Below, piece by piece: positions 16,520 through 25,964 of a stretch of DNA of 64,000 nucleotides. Under the pieces are notes generated by a model. That model did not search any database. It worked only from the letters and a program-made list of their open reading frames with translations, and was not told the origin of the DNA. Each line of letters opens with the position of its first letter. Positions within the stretch are counted from its first letter, which is position 1. Origin of the DNA: Mycolicibacterium sp. TUM20985 (lineage in GTDB: Bacteria > Actinomycetota > Actinomycetes > Mycobacteriales > Mycobacteriaceae); NCBI RefSeq assembly GCF_030295745.1, contig NZ_AP027291.1:372001-436000 (forward strand), read 5' to 3'. Both the position numbers and the translations under genes were made by a program.

Positions 16520-17835
16520 GTGGCGCGTTCCGGCGAGGTCTCCAATTTCAGCGACCGGCCGGTCCGCCTGCGGTAGACGGCCTCGAACACGAAGCTCAGT
16601 GCCAGTACCGCCAAGAGGGTCAGCCACGTGCTCGCTGGCCCGGTGTGGATCGTGTACCCCAGCAGTAGGAGGAACAGGGCCACGTTCAGCACGACGGCGA
16701 GCACCAGCAGCCACCGCTTGGCGCCGGTGTCGCGGTAGACCCGCAGGTGGCCCGCGCTGACGGTGCCGTAGACGATCAGGAAGGCCAGGCTCGCCATCGA
16801 ACCCACGGCGGCCAGGGGGAAGAACGCCACGAACAGCGCCGTCAACACCGCCGCGACGAGCAGACCGACGTTGCCTCCGCGCCAGACTCCACGCGTGAAG
16901 TCCTTTGGCAGCTCCCCTGAGGTGGCGACCACGTAGGCCAGATTGGCGTCGCCGAACATCGTCGCGTTCACCCCGGAGGCGGTGGCCAGCAGCGCGGCGA
17001 CGCCGATGACGACGAACCCGACGTGGCCCAGCGCTGCGGCACCCGCTTCGGACAACACGTGCCCCTGCGCGGCGTCCATCGCGGGCAGGCTGAGCGTCAT
17101 CACCACGATGGTGCTGATCAGCACGTAGACCACCACCACGATGCCGAGGGCGGCGAACATGGCCCGTGGCAACTCCTTTGCGGGATCGCGCATGTCGCCC
17201 GCCGAGTTGGTGACCACGCCGAAACCCTCGTACGTGACGTACAGCAGACCGGCCGCGAAGAGGATGCCCAGCCAGTGGTGATCGCCGTCGTTCGACAGGC
17301 GCGCCGGATCCGCCTTCATGAATCCGAACACCGCGAACACGGCGAGGATCGCCAATTCGATTGTCACGACGAATAGTTCGGACCGACCGACCAGTTTGGA
17401 GCCGACCATGTTGATCAGCACTATCGAGACGATCAGTACGAGGCCGATGACCTTGCCCGACCAGTCCGGTGTCTCCCACGGCAGGAGCGCACGGACGTAG
17501 CCGGCGAAGCCCGCGCAGTACAGTGCCATCGCGATGATCCAGCCGAGGAACTGAAATACGTTGAGCCCGCCCGCGATCAGGCCGTCCCCGAAGCAGCGGA
17601 TGAGGAACTGGGCGGCGCCACCGCGGCTGGGGTACTTCGCGCCGAGCTTGGCATAGGAATACACGCTGAACATCGACACGACTCCGCCGACGAGGAACGC
17701 GACGGGCAGCCACACTCCCGCCGTCGTCGACGCCAGACCGAGCAGCGTGTACAGCCCGGCGCCCATCATTCCGCCGACGCCGATCGCGGTCGCGCCCAAC
17801 AAGGTGATCGCGCCCTTGCCTGCGGTGTCGGCCAT
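16516..17835 (-). CDS. APC-family amino-acid permease
   Basis: 439 residues with about twelve membrane spans. The first helix has the substrate-backbone motif ATAIGVGGMMGAGLYTLLG, characteristic of the APC superfamily. Helix 6 carries YVTYEGFGVVTNSAGDMRDPAKELPRA, matching the family EGxxxxxxEExxxPxxxxPR-like segment. It probably takes up an amino acid or amine by proton symport, with the substrate unassigned. A charged tail follows the last span. It is a single gene between two convergent or divergent neighbours, with 70 bp to the alkyl sulfatase on the opposite strand. Confidence 0.9.
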   Translation of the reverse strand: MADTAGKGAITLLGATAIGVGGMMGAGLYTLLGLASTTAGVWLPVAFLVGGVVSMFSVYSYAKLGAKYPSRGGAAQFLIRCFGDGLIAGGLNVFQFLGWIIAMALYCAGFAGYVRALLPWETPDWSGKVIGLVLIVSIVLINMVGSKLVGRSELFVVTIELAILAVFAVFGFMKADPARLSNDGDHHWLGILFAAGLLYVTYEGFGVVTNSAGDMRDPAKELPRAMFAALGIVVVVYVLISTIVVMTLSLPAMDAAQGHVLSEAGAAALGHVGFVVIGVAALLATASGVNATMFGDANLAYVVATSGELPKDFTRGVWRGGNVGLLVAAVLTALFVAFFPLAAVGSMASLAFLIVYGTVSAGHLRVYRDTGAKRWLLVLAVVLNVALFLLLLGYTIHTGPASTWLTLLAVLALSFVFEAVYRRRTGRSLKLETSPERAT

Positions 17836-17905
17836 GTCACACAGTGAAGCACCTGAGTCGCGTCGATCCGCCCCGATTGCGGTGCCCGGGTGGCACGCTC
17901 ACGAC

Positions 17906-19783
17906 ATGGATCAGAAGCCTCCCACCGCCGTCATCGAGTCAGCCCACGCCGAGCACCTCGTCGGGTTCCCGTTCGCCGACACCCGCGACTTCGCCGACGC
18001 CGACCGCGGATTCATCGCGGCACTCCAACCGTGCGTGGTGAAGGCCGCCGACGGGCGGGTCGTGTGGGACAACGACGCCTATGGGTTCCTCACCGGTGAC
18101 GCGCCCACGTCGGTGCATCCCAGCCTGTGGCGGCAGTCGACGCTGGCAGCCAAGCAGGGGCTCTACGAGGTGGTCGAGGGCGTCTATCAGGTCCGCGGAC
18201 TCGACCTGTCCAACGTCAGCTTCATCGAGGGCGACACCGGCGTGATCGTCATCGACCCGCTGGTGTCGACCGAGACGGCCGCCGCGGCGTTGAGCCTCTA
18301 CCGTGCACACCGCGGGGACCGTGCGGTGACCGCAGTCATCTATACCCACAGTCACGTCGATCACTTCGGCGGCGTGCTCGGCGTCACGACGCAGGCCGAC
18401 GTCGACGCCGGCAAGGTGGCGGTGATCGCTCCCGAGGGCTTCATCGAACATGCGGTGCAGGAGAACGTCTATGCGGGCACCGCGATGACCAGGCGGGCGG
18501 CCTACATGTACGGCACCGTCCTCGCCCGCGGGCCGCAAGGGCAAGTCGGCTGCGGCCTCGGGCAGACCCCCTCGACGGGTGAGGTCGCCATCATCGTGCC
18601 GACGGTCGACATCGCCACGACCGGCGAGACGTACACCGTCGACGGCGTGGACATCGAATTCCAGATGGCTCCCGGTACCGAGGCGCCCGCCGAGATGCAC
18701 TTCTACTTCCCGCGGTACCGGGCGCTGTGCATGGCCGAGAACGCGACCCACAACCTGCACAACCTGCTGACGCTGCGCGGTGCCCTGGTGCGCGATCCGC
18801 ACGCGTGGTCGGGGTACCTCACCGAGGCGATCGACAAGTTCGCCGACCGGACCGACGTGGTGTTCGCCTCGCACCACTGGCCGACCTGGGGTGAGGAGCG
18901 CATCGTCGAATACCTTGGCCTGCAGCGTGATCTGTACGCGTACCTGCACGACCAGACGCTGCGGCAGATCAATCAGGGGTACACGGGCATCGAGATCGCC
19001 GAGACGTTCGAGATGCCGCCCGCGCTGCACGCGGCGTGGCATACGCACGGGTACTACGGGTCGGTCAGCCACAACGTGAAGGCGGTCTACCAGCGCTACA
19101 TGGGGTGGTTCGACGGCAACCCGGCGCGGTTGTGGCAGCACCCGCCGGAGGCGATCGGGCCGCGGTACGTCGAGGCCATGGGCGGGATCGACAACGTGGT
19201 CGCCATCGCCAAGACGGCCTTCGACGGCGGTGACTTCCGTTGGGCGGCAACGCTACTCGATCACGCGATCTTCACCGACGAAAACCACCCGGGCGCTAGG
19301 CAACTGTACGCTGACACGCTGGAGCAGATGGCGTACGGCGCGGAGAACGCGACATGGCGCAACTTCTTCCTCGCCGGTGCGACCGAGCTGCGGGAGGGCA
19401 ACTTCGGCACCCCCGTGCAAACGACGTCGTTGTCGCTGGTGTCGCAGCTGACACCGGAGCAGATGTTCGATAGCTTCGCGATCAGCATCAACGGGCCACG
19501 CGCCTGGGATCTCGACCTCGCCATCGACGTGACGTTCGCCGACGTGGCCGCCAACTACCGGCTGACGCTACGCAACGGGGTGCTGGTCTACCGCTGCGTG
19601 CCTGCCGACCCCGCAACCGCGACGTCGACGGTCACCGTCGCGAACAAGTTGCGGCTGTTGATGTTCGCCACTGGGGACACCACGTCGCCGGGTGTGGACA
19701 CCGCAGGTGACGCCACGGCGATGGCGTCGCTCCTCGAGGTGCTCGACAAGCCGGACCCGGCCTTCAACATCGTCACCCCCTAG
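17906..19783 (+). CDS. Metallo-beta-lactamase-fold alkyl sulfatase, Rv3762c-like
   Basis: A 625-residue protein matching the length and order of the SdsA1/BDS1 alkyl sulfatases. It has an N-terminal zinc hydrolase domain with THSHVDHFGGV (HxHxDH, near residue 153), MAENATHNLHNLLTLRGA and FASHHWPTWG. A helical dimerisation domain with the family NPARLWQHPPE signature follows, then a C-terminal SCP2-like domain (about 500-625). It should cleave primary alkyl sulfates to alcohols. No signal peptide is seen, unlike some relatives. The ATG at 17906 is chosen; the frame runs open to 17747 inside the divergent permease gene. A perfect palindrome follows the stop. Confidence 0.92.
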   Translation: MDQKPPTAVIESAHAEHLVGFPFADTRDFADADRGFIAALQPCVVKAADGRVVWDNDAYGFLTGDAPTSVHPSLWRQSTLAAKQGLYEVVEGVYQVRGLDLSNVSFIEGDTGVIVIDPLVSTETAAAALSLYRAHRGDRAVTAVIYTHSHVDHFGGVLGVTTQADVDAGKVAVIAPEGFIEHAVQENVYAGTAMTRRAAYMYGTVLARGPQGQVGCGLGQTPSTGEVAIIVPTVDIATTGETYTVDGVDIEFQMAPGTEAPAEMHFYFPRYRALCMAENATHNLHNLLTLRGALVRDPHAWSGYLTEAIDKFADRTDVVFASHHWPTWGEERIVEYLGLQRDLYAYLHDQTLRQINQGYTGIEIAETFEMPPALHAAWHTHGYYGSVSHNVKAVYQRYMGWFDGNPARLWQHPPEAIGPRYVEAMGGIDNVVAIAKTAFDGGDFRWAATLLDHAIFTDENHPGARQLYADTLEQMAYGAENATWRNFFLAGATELREGNFGTPVQTTSLSLVSQLTPEQMFDSFAISINGPRAWDLDLAIDVTFADVAANYRLTLRNGVLVYRCVPADPATATSTVTVANKLRLLMFATGDTTSPGVDTAGDATAMASLLEVLDKPDPAFNIVTP

Positions 19784-19839
19784 CGCGATTTGTGCACCCG
19801 CGCCCGCGCTCACCGCGGGTGCCGGTGCACAAATCGCGC
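19783..19839. terminator. 16-bp perfect inverted repeat between convergent genes
   Basis: The arms at 19783-19798 (GCGCGATTTGTGCACC) and 19824-19839 are exact reverse complements around a 25-nt loop. The arm starts in the sulfatase stop codon and the element ends 7 bp before the SDR stop. It could terminate both transcripts, although no U-run follows on either strand. Confidence 0.6.
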
Positions 19840-19845
19840 GGGTGG

Positions 19846-20607
19846 CTAGGGCATGCCGCCGTCGGCCCTGATGATCGATCCGCTGGTGTAGCTGGACGCG
19901 TCCGACATCAAGAACATTGCGGCACCGATGATCTCGGGCGGCTTGCCAAGACGCTTGAGCGCGAAGCCCTGCACACCGGCCTCGACGGCGTCGATGTCCC
20001 ACGACTTGCTGACGTCGGTCAGGAACGGGCCCGGCATGAGGGTGTTCACCCGCACGGTCGGACCGTACGCCTGCGCGAAACCCTCGGTCAGCGCGTTGAG
20101 CCCTGCCTTCGACGCCGCGTACGGCAGCATGTGCCCGTCGGGGCGCCGCGAACCGCTGGTGCTGACGTTGATGATCGACCCGCCGCCGTCCGCCACCATG
20201 CGCTCGCCGACCAGCGCCGTCAGCCGAAAAGGGCCCTTCAAGTTCAGGTTCAGCACGGAGTCGAACAGCTTCTCGCTCACCGACGTCAGCGACTCGTACA
20301 GCGGTGACATGCCCGCGTTGTTGACGAGCACGTCGAGCTTGCCGAACCGGTCGTAGGTGGCGTCGACGAGCCCGTCGAGCTGGTCCCACCGCCCGACGTG
20401 AACCTGGTACGGGAACGCGGCCCGGCCCGTCGAGGCGGAGATCTCCTCGGCCGTCATGACGCAGGATCCCAGATCACGGCTGGCGATGACGACGTTGGCA
20501 CCGGATCTGGCTGCGGTGAAGGCGATTTCGCGTCCCAACCCGCGGCTACCACCGGTGACGAGCACCACGCGATCGGTCAGGTCGAACAGTTCGTCGGCAT
20601 ATCCCAT
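19846..20607 (-). CDS. Short-chain dehydrogenase/reductase
   Basis: A classical SDR of 253 residues. The cofactor motif is TGGSRGLG, the NNAG motif is VNNAGMSPLY, and the active site is Ser (NVSTSGSR), Tyr-x-x-x-Lys (YAASKAG). The C-terminus SGSIIRADGGMP is typical of FabG-like members. It oxidises or reduces an unidentified alcohol or ketone with NAD(P). It ends just beyond the palindrome and begins 2 bp before the stop of the zinc-peptidase reading frame, so it is the second gene of a two-gene minus-strand unit. Confidence 0.9.
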   Translation of the reverse strand: MGYADELFDLTDRVVLVTGGSRGLGREIAFTAARSGANVVIASRDLGSCVMTAEEISASTGRAAFPYQVHVGRWDQLDGLVDATYDRFGKLDVLVNNAGMSPLYESLTSVSEKLFDSVLNLNLKGPFRLTALVGERMVADGGGSIINVSTSGSRRPDGHMLPYAASKAGLNALTEGFAQAYGPTVRVNTLMPGPFLTDVSKSWDIDAVEAGVQGFALKRLGKPPEIIGAAMFLMSDASSYTSGSIIRADGGMP

Positions 20608-20608
20608 C

Positions 20609-21687
20609 TCAGGCCTTTCTGGGTTCGGCGAGGGCCGTCTGGCGGATCACCTCGTGGACGAAGCCGAGCTTGGCGACGACCGCGGGCGGAATCTCGAACG
20701 GATACAGGGGATCCCTGCCCATCGCGGTGTTGACGCGGTTGAAGAACAGCGACATCCAGTGCCAGTCGGACAACATCCGCTCGACGGGTTGGTCGGTGTA
20801 GCCGTCGAGCGGGATGATGTCGCCGGGCGCCGCGAAGCGAACCCGACCGGCGAGCAGGACCATGCCTGCCTCACGGCTGGTATCCATGGTGTCGGCGATG
20901 TGCAGATAGTGGGCGAAGCACTCGGCGAAGTCCTCCCACGGATGCATGGTCGCGTACTCGGAGATGAACGATTCATCCCAGTTGGCGGGCGCGCCCGACC
21001 GATAGTGCCGGGCGATGGCATCGGAGTAGCTCACCCGCTCGTCACCGAACAGTGCCCGGCAATCCGCGAGGTATTCCTTTGCGCCAGAACCGGTTTCGAC
21101 GAGGATGTTCTGGTAGTAATGGCCCACTTCGTGTCGGAAGTGGCCGAGCATGGTGCGGTACGGCTCGCCAAGGCGAACGCGCAACGATTCGCGGTAGTCG
21201 TCCAGCGACTCCACGACGTCGATGGTGACGACGCCGCCCGCGTGCCCGATGATGACCTTCGCGCCGGTCGTGTAGCTCGACAGCAGGTCGAATGCCAGGC
21301 CGCCCTCGCGCCGCCAGAATGGGTCGATGGGTAGGCCGAGGTCGACGAGCTGATAGACCAGCCGGCGCAGCGCCGCCGCGGTGGGCACCAGCTTCTCGCG
21401 GGCGAGGGTGTCGTCGGCCGCGGGTTCGCGTCGGATCAAGGAGCCGCCAGGCAGCGGCCGCGCGCCTTGAACTCGTCGTGCTCGGCCGGTGCCAGCCAGT
21501 TGCAGCCGAGCGTCTGGTGTTGGGTGCACCGCACCCACTGCTGACCGTCGACCGGCACGGTCCCGTCCGCGACGGCCACCATCGACGTGGTCGGCAGGTG
21601 GAAGCCCAACGGCGTCTGGCAGTTCGCGCACCGGTCGGCGTCGAACGCGGTGAACTCCCTGCACGCGGGACAAGCGAAGGCGCGCAC
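20609..21687 (-). pseudogene. Putative zinc-binding metallopeptidase, split by a one-base frameshift
   Basis: Two frames together make one protein of about 360 residues. Frame one (21687 down to the TGA at 21436-21438) starts GTG and encodes a rubredoxin-like ribbon: VRAFACPACREF, DRCANCQTPLGF, then CNWLAPAEHDEF and GRCLA. Frame two continues LIRREPAADDTLAREKL through the catalytic part, with GHFRHEVGHYYQ (HExxH) and HPWEDFAECFAHYLHI, to 20609. Adding one base near 21444 joins the frames and recreates the missing fourth cysteine (CLAC). It is either a recent pseudogene or a sequencing error. The divergent histidine phosphatase starts 18 bp away. Confidence 0.8.
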
Positions 21688-21705
21688 GAGCCATATGGTG
21701 TCACG

Positions 21706-22305
21706 GTGCAACTGCTATTGGTCCGACATGCGCTACCGCTCCGCAGCGAGCCCGGTCAGGGGTCCGATCCCGACCTGTCCGCCGAGGGGATCGAACAGGC
21801 CGGGCGCCTGCCCGACGCGCTCAAGCGATTCCCCATCAGCAGGCTCGTCAGCAGTCCCCAACGCCGGGCCGTCCAGACGGGTCAGCCGGTGGCCGACGCG
21901 TTGGGCCTGCCGATCGACGTCGACGAGCGATTGGCCGAGTACGACCACGGCCTCTCGCACTACACGCCGATCGAGGAGGCCTCCGAGGACGACGTGAAGC
22001 GCCTCATCAGCGGCCATCTGCCGGGCGAGGTGGACGAGGACGCCTTCATAGCCAGGGTCCGGGCGGGGATCGACGACGTGGTCGAGGCCGCCGGTCACGA
22101 CGAGACCGTTGTGGTGTTCAGCCACGGAGGGGTCATCAATGCGATGGTGCACAGCATCATGAAGACCGAACGGCTGCTGTGCGTGCAGGTGGACTACGCG
22201 GGCGTGACGCGTCTGTTGAGGTCCCGCGGGGGTGGCCTGGGGGTCGCATCGGTGAACGGGACCGAGCACGTATGGGATCTGCTGCCGCGAAATCAGCGAT
22301 GGTAG
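21706..22305 (+). CDS. Histidine phosphatase family protein
   Basis: A 199-residue phosphoglycerate-mutase-like phosphatase. The phosphohistidine motif is LLLVRHALP, with a second Arg in LVSSPQRRAVQT, an acidic ERLAEYDHG segment and the C-terminal catalytic His in VVFSHGGVINAM. The start is the GTG at 21706, immediately before the first beta-strand; the frame is open upstream only as a shadow of the zinc-peptidase gene. Substrates vary widely in this family. It reads toward fadE36 with a 9-bp gap, so the two may be co-transcribed. Confidence 0.88.
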   Translation: MQLLLVRHALPLRSEPGQGSDPDLSAEGIEQAGRLPDALKRFPISRLVSSPQRRAVQTGQPVADALGLPIDVDERLAEYDHGLSHYTPIEEASEDDVKRLISGHLPGEVDEDAFIARVRAGIDDVVEAAGHDETVVVFSHGGVINAMVHSIMKTERLLCVQVDYAGVTRLLRSRGGGLGVASVNGTEHVWDLLPRNQRW

Positions 22306-22314
22306 ACAAGTCCG

Positions 22315-23349
22315 GTGACGAATGCTTCGAGCTTGGCCGGACTCGACCTCGATGCGCTGGATCGACACCTGCGCTCGATCGACATCCCCCGCCACGGTGA
22401 CCTCCACGGCGAACTCATCGCCGGCGGCCGGTCCAACCTGACGTTCCTGGTGTTCGACGACGTCTCCAAGTGGGTACTTCGCCGGCCCCCGCTGCATGGC
22501 TTGACGCCGTCCGCCCATGACATGGCCCGTGAGTACAAGGTCGTGGCGGCGCTCGAGGACACACCGGTGCCCGTCGCCCACGCCGTGACGATGCGCAATG
22601 ACGACTCGGTGCTCGGAGCGCCGTTCCAGATGGTCGACTTCGTGCCCGGCCGGGTGGTGCGCTACTCGGAGGAATTGATTGCCCTCGGTGACCAGAACAT
22701 CATCGACGCCTGTGTCGACGCCCTCATCAAGGTGCTGGCCGATCTGCACGCCCTGGATCCCGACGCCGTGGGACTCGGCGACTTCGGCAAGCCGACCGGG
22801 TACCTCGAGCGCCAGGTGCGGCGCTGGGGTGGGCAGTGGGATCTGGTGCGAACGGAGGACGACCCACGCGACGCGGACGTCCGGCGTCTGCACACGGCGC
22901 TCGGGGAGGCGCTTCCGCCGCAGAGCCGGACGTCGATCGTGCACGGGGACTACCGCATCGACAACACGATGCTCGACGCGGAGGACGCGACCAAGGTGCG
23001 CGCGGTGCTCGACTGGGAGATGTCGACGCTCGGCGATCCGCTCAGCGACGCCGCGCTGATGTGCGTCTACCGCCATCCGATGTTCGACATGGTGCACGCG
23101 AATGCCGCCTGGTCGTCACCGCAGATTCCGTCGGCCGATGAACTCGCCCAACGGTATTCGACGGCGGCCGGGCAGCCGTTGGACCATTGGGAGTTCTACA
23201 TGGCGCTGGCGTACTTCAAGCTGGCCATCATCGCGGCGGGCATTCAGTTTCGGGACCGGATGGGGGGCGGATCCGAGTACGGCGACAAGGTAGGCCAGGC
23301 CGTCGGGCCCCTGGTCGCGGCGGGCCTGACCGAGCTCCGCTCTATCTGA
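22315..23349 (+). CDS. fadE36: FadE36-type phosphotransferase (APH fold)
   Basis: 344 residues, orthologous to Rv3761c. Despite the fadE name it is an aminoglycoside-phosphotransferase-like kinase. It has a nucleotide-binding lobe with SNLTFLV and WVLRRPP (Lys replaced in part by Arg), a catalytic loop SIVHGDYRIDNTMLD and metal-binding AVLDWEMSTLGDPLSD. Relatives, including the N-terminal domain of human ACAD10/11, phosphorylate 4-hydroxy-acyl-CoA during catabolism. That role is a family-level inference here. The GTG start is close to the upstream phosphatase. The 3' end overlaps the convergent LapA gene by 8 bp. Confidence 0.88.
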   Translation: MTNASSLAGLDLDALDRHLRSIDIPRHGDLHGELIAGGRSNLTFLVFDDVSKWVLRRPPLHGLTPSAHDMAREYKVVAALEDTPVPVAHAVTMRNDDSVLGAPFQMVDFVPGRVVRYSEELIALGDQNIIDACVDALIKVLADLHALDPDAVGLGDFGKPTGYLERQVRRWGGQWDLVRTEDDPRDADVRRLHTALGEALPPQSRTSIVHGDYRIDNTMLDAEDATKVRAVLDWEMSTLGDPLSDAALMCVYRHPMFDMVHANAAWSSPQIPSADELAQRYSTAAGQPLDHWEFYMALAYFKLAIIAAGIQFRDRMGGGSEYGDKVGQAVGPLVAAGLTELRSI

Positions 23350-23722
23350 GGGCGGCCTTGTAGTTCTTCTTGGCGGCGCGCCGCAGTTGCACGATGCGGA
23401 CGACGCCGGCCAACGTGGTGATGAGCCCGCCGAGCACGGCGGCCGCCAGGAGAGCGACGCCGAGCGGCAGGCTCCAGGACCAGCCCAGGAAGTGGAAGGT
23501 GCCCGGATCGGTGTTCTGCGCGATGAAGATCAGCAGCACGATCAGCACCAGGAAGCCGACGATCAGCGCCGACCAGAGGGCGGCGGCCCTGGTGAAGTGC
23601 ACGGCATTCTCCGGCGGCGGCGACGGTACCGAGGTGTCGACCACCGACGGCTCGGGCACGCGTGGATCCAGCGGGCCGGGACGGCTCGAATCGGCGGGCG
23701 AAAACTGCGGGTCGGTACTCAT
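23342..23722 (-). CDS. LapA/DUF1049 membrane protein (Rv3760-like)
   Basis: 126 residues: a Pro/Ser-rich cytosolic N-terminus (about 45 residues), two membrane helices (ALWSALIVGFLVLIVLLIFIA and LPLGVALLAAAVLGGLITTL in part) joined by the family turn AQNTDPGTFHFLGWSWSLPL, and a basic tail RRAAKKNYKAALR. LapA proteins help assemble lipopolysaccharide in Gram-negatives; the role in mycobacteria is unknown. Its position next to fadE36 and proX matches M. tuberculosis. It diverges from proX across 153 bp. Confidence 0.88.
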   Translation of the reverse strand: MSTDPQFSPADSSRPGPLDPRVPEPSVVDTSVPSPPPENAVHFTRAAALWSALIVGFLVLIVLLIFIAQNTDPGTFHFLGWSWSLPLGVALLAAAVLGGLITTLAGVVRIVQLRRAAKKNYKAALR

Positions 23723-23875
23723 CGCCTCATCCTTGCCCCTTTCCGCTCCGAATCAAACGTGTATCGCCAGGAGACACCAGTTCGTCGTCGGCGACTCAGC
23801 CGGAGCTAAACCCAAGCGACATCATGGCAACCTGGTTAACCTCGCACGAGGCAGATGACGCCGAAAGGACTCCCC

Positions 23876-24826
23876 GTGACCCCCGCACGACGATCCAAGC
23901 GCAGAAGCAGACTGGCCGTACTCGTGGCAGTCCTCGCCCTGATGACCGCGGCATGCGGGAGTTCCAACCCGCTGGGCGGCGGCGAGGTCTCCGGTGACCT
24001 GAAGTCGATCGCCGTGGGCTCGGCGGACTTCACCGAATCGAAGATCATCGCCGAGATCTACGCGCAGGCGTTGGAGGCCAACGGGTTCGACGTGCGGCGG
24101 CAGTTCGGCATCGGCAGCCGCGAGACCTATGTGCCTGCGGTGAAGGATCATTCGATCGACCTGATCCCGGAGTACACCGGCAACCTGCTGCAGTACTTCG
24201 ACAAGGACACCAAGGCCACCGACCCCGAGTCCGTCGAGTTGGCGCTGTATCAGGCTCTGCCAGGCGACCTTTCGATTCTTACGCCGTCCCCGGCGAACGA
24301 TCAGGACACCGTGGCGGTCACCAGGGCCACCGCCGAGAAGTGGAACCTCAAGACCATCGGCGACCTGGCGGCCCACTCCGCCGAGGTGAAGTTCGGTGGG
24401 CCGTCGGAGTTTCAGAGCCGGGCCGAGGGCCTGCCCGGTCTGAAGGCCAAGTACGGGTTGGACATCGCCCCCGCCAACTTCGTGTCGATCAGCGACGGCG
24501 GCGGCCCGGCGACCGTGCGGGCCCTCGTCGACGGCACGGTGACGGCAGCGGACATCTTCAGTACGTCGCAGGCCATCCCGCAGAACGACCTGGTCGTGCT
24601 GGAGGACCCGAAGAACAACTTCCTCGCGGCCAACGTCGTTCCGCTGGTGGCGTCGCAGAAGATGTCGGACCAACTCAAGACCGTGCTCGACGCCGTATCG
24701 GCGAAGCTGACGACGGAGGCGCTCATCGAGATGAACACCGCGACATCGGGCAACAGCGGCGTCGACCCCGATGAGGCGGCCCGCAAGTGGGTACGGGACA
24801 ACGGTTTCGACAAGGCTCTCGGATGA
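23876..24826 (+). CDS. proX: ProX, osmoprotectant-binding lipoprotein
   Basis: A 316-residue solute-binding lipoprotein of a glycine-betaine/choline/carnitine ABC importer. A GAAAGGA ribosome-binding site sits 8 bp upstream of the GTG at 23876, so the seven-residue extension is rejected. A basic leader and hydrophobic core end in MTAAC (Cys27 lipidated). The mature domain has the OpuAC/QAT family marks VGSADFTESKIIAEIYAQ, DLIPEYTGNLLQYF and the hinge ADIFSTSQAIPQNDLVVLEDP in part. It is the first gene of proX-proV-proW-proZ and probably osmotically regulated, but no operator is visible upstream. Confidence 0.93.
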   Translation: MTPARRSKRRSRLAVLVAVLALMTAACGSSNPLGGGEVSGDLKSIAVGSADFTESKIIAEIYAQALEANGFDVRRQFGIGSRETYVPAVKDHSIDLIPEYTGNLLQYFDKDTKATDPESVELALYQALPGDLSILTPSPANDQDTVAVTRATAEKWNLKTIGDLAAHSAEVKFGGPSEFQSRAEGLPGLKAKYGLDIAPANFVSISDGGGPATVRALVDGTVTAADIFSTSQAIPQNDLVVLEDPKNNFLAANVVPLVASQKMSDQLKTVLDAVSAKLTTEALIEMNTATSGNSGVDPDEAARKWVRDNGFDKALG

Positions 24827-24863
24827 AGGCTTGCGCGAAGACCATCAGGTGCGGGGGTTGCCA

Positions 24864-25964
24864 ATGATCACGTTCGACGGCGTCACCAAGAAGTACCCGG
24901 ACGGCACGGTCGCCGTGGACGACCTGAGCCTCGAAGTGCCCGATGGCACGCTGACGGTGTTCGTCGGCCCATCGGGCTGCGGCAAGACCACGTCGATGCG
25001 GATGATCAACCGGATGATCGAGCCGACATCGGGCGTCCTCACCGTCGACGGCAAGGACGTCACCGCGGTCGACCCGGTCAAGCTGCGGTTGGGCATCGGC
25101 TACGTCATCCAGAGCGCCGGGCTGATGCCGCACCTCAAGGTGATCGACAACATCGCCACCGTGCCCGTGTTGAAGGGTGAATCGCGGCGTTCCGCCCGCA
25201 AGGCGGCGCTCGGGGTGATGGAGCGCGTCGGACTGGACCCCAAGCTGGCCGACCGGTATCCCGCTCAGCTGTCGGGCGGTCAGCAGCAGCGCGTCGGCGT
25301 GGCCCGTGCGCTGGCCGCCGATCCGCCGATCCTGCTGATGGATGAGCCGTTCAGCGCCGTCGACCCGGTGGTCCGCGAGGAGTTGCAGACCGAGATCCTG
25401 CGGTTGCAGGGGGAGCTGCGCAAGACCATCGTCTTCGTCACCCATGACATCGACGAAGCGCTGAAGCTCGGGGAGAAGGTCGCGGTGTTCGGCCGCGGCG
25501 GAGCGCTGCAGCAGTACGACGCGCCGCAGCGTCTGTTGTCCAACCCGGCCAACGACTTCGTGGCCGGCTTCATCGGCGCCGACCGTGGCTACCGGGGCCT
25601 GCAGTTCTCGACGGGTCAGGGGCTGCCGCTGCACGACATCAGGACGGTGGAGGAGGCCGGCGTCGACGCGCTGGAGCTCGGCCCGGGGGACTGGGCGCTG
25701 GTGACCAGACCCGACGGTTCCCCGTACGCGTGGATCGACGTCAACGGCGTGGGTCTGCACCGGCAAGGAAAGTCGTTGTACGACAGCACGATTGCGGGTG
25801 GGTCGCTGTTCCTCCCGAACGGGACCATGCGGTTGGCCCTCGATGCCGCGCTGTCCTCGCCGGCTGGCCTCGGCGTCGCCGTGGACGACCGCCGGCAGGT
25901 CATCGGCGGGCTCAAGGCCGATGACGTGATCGCGGCGCTGCGGGCCACGCGGAAGACCACCTAG
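24864..25964 (+). CDS. proV: ProV, ATPase of the osmoprotectant importer
   Basis: A 366-residue ATP-binding subunit. Walker A is GPSGCGKTTS, the signature LSGGQQQRVGVARA and Walker B ILLMDEPFSAVDP, with the switch His in FVTHDIDEAL. The C-terminal extension of about 110 residues (SSPAGLGVAVDDRRQVIGGLK) resembles a degenerate CBS-type regulatory region, as in OpuA-type ATPases that sense ionic strength. The ATG at 24864 starts at the first strand (MITFDGVTKKY). Its TAG shares a base with the GTG of proW. Confidence 0.93.
   Translation: MITFDGVTKKYPDGTVAVDDLSLEVPDGTLTVFVGPSGCGKTTSMRMINRMIEPTSGVLTVDGKDVTAVDPVKLRLGIGYVIQSAGLMPHLKVIDNIATVPVLKGESRRSARKAALGVMERVGLDPKLADRYPAQLSGGQQQRVGVARALAADPPILLMDEPFSAVDPVVREELQTEILRLQGELRKTIVFVTHDIDEALKLGEKVAVFGRGGALQQYDAPQRLLSNPANDFVAGFIGADRGYRGLQFSTGQGLPLHDIRTVEEAGVDALELGPGDWALVTRPDGSPYAWIDVNGVGLHRQGKSLYDSTIAGGSLFLPNGTMRLALDAALSSPAGLGVAVDDRRQVIGGLKADDVIAALRATRKTT

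Noticed and set aside
23723..23875. Riboswitch or osmotic operator before proX
   Set aside because: No conserved aptamer or clear palindrome could be found by eye in these 153 bp.
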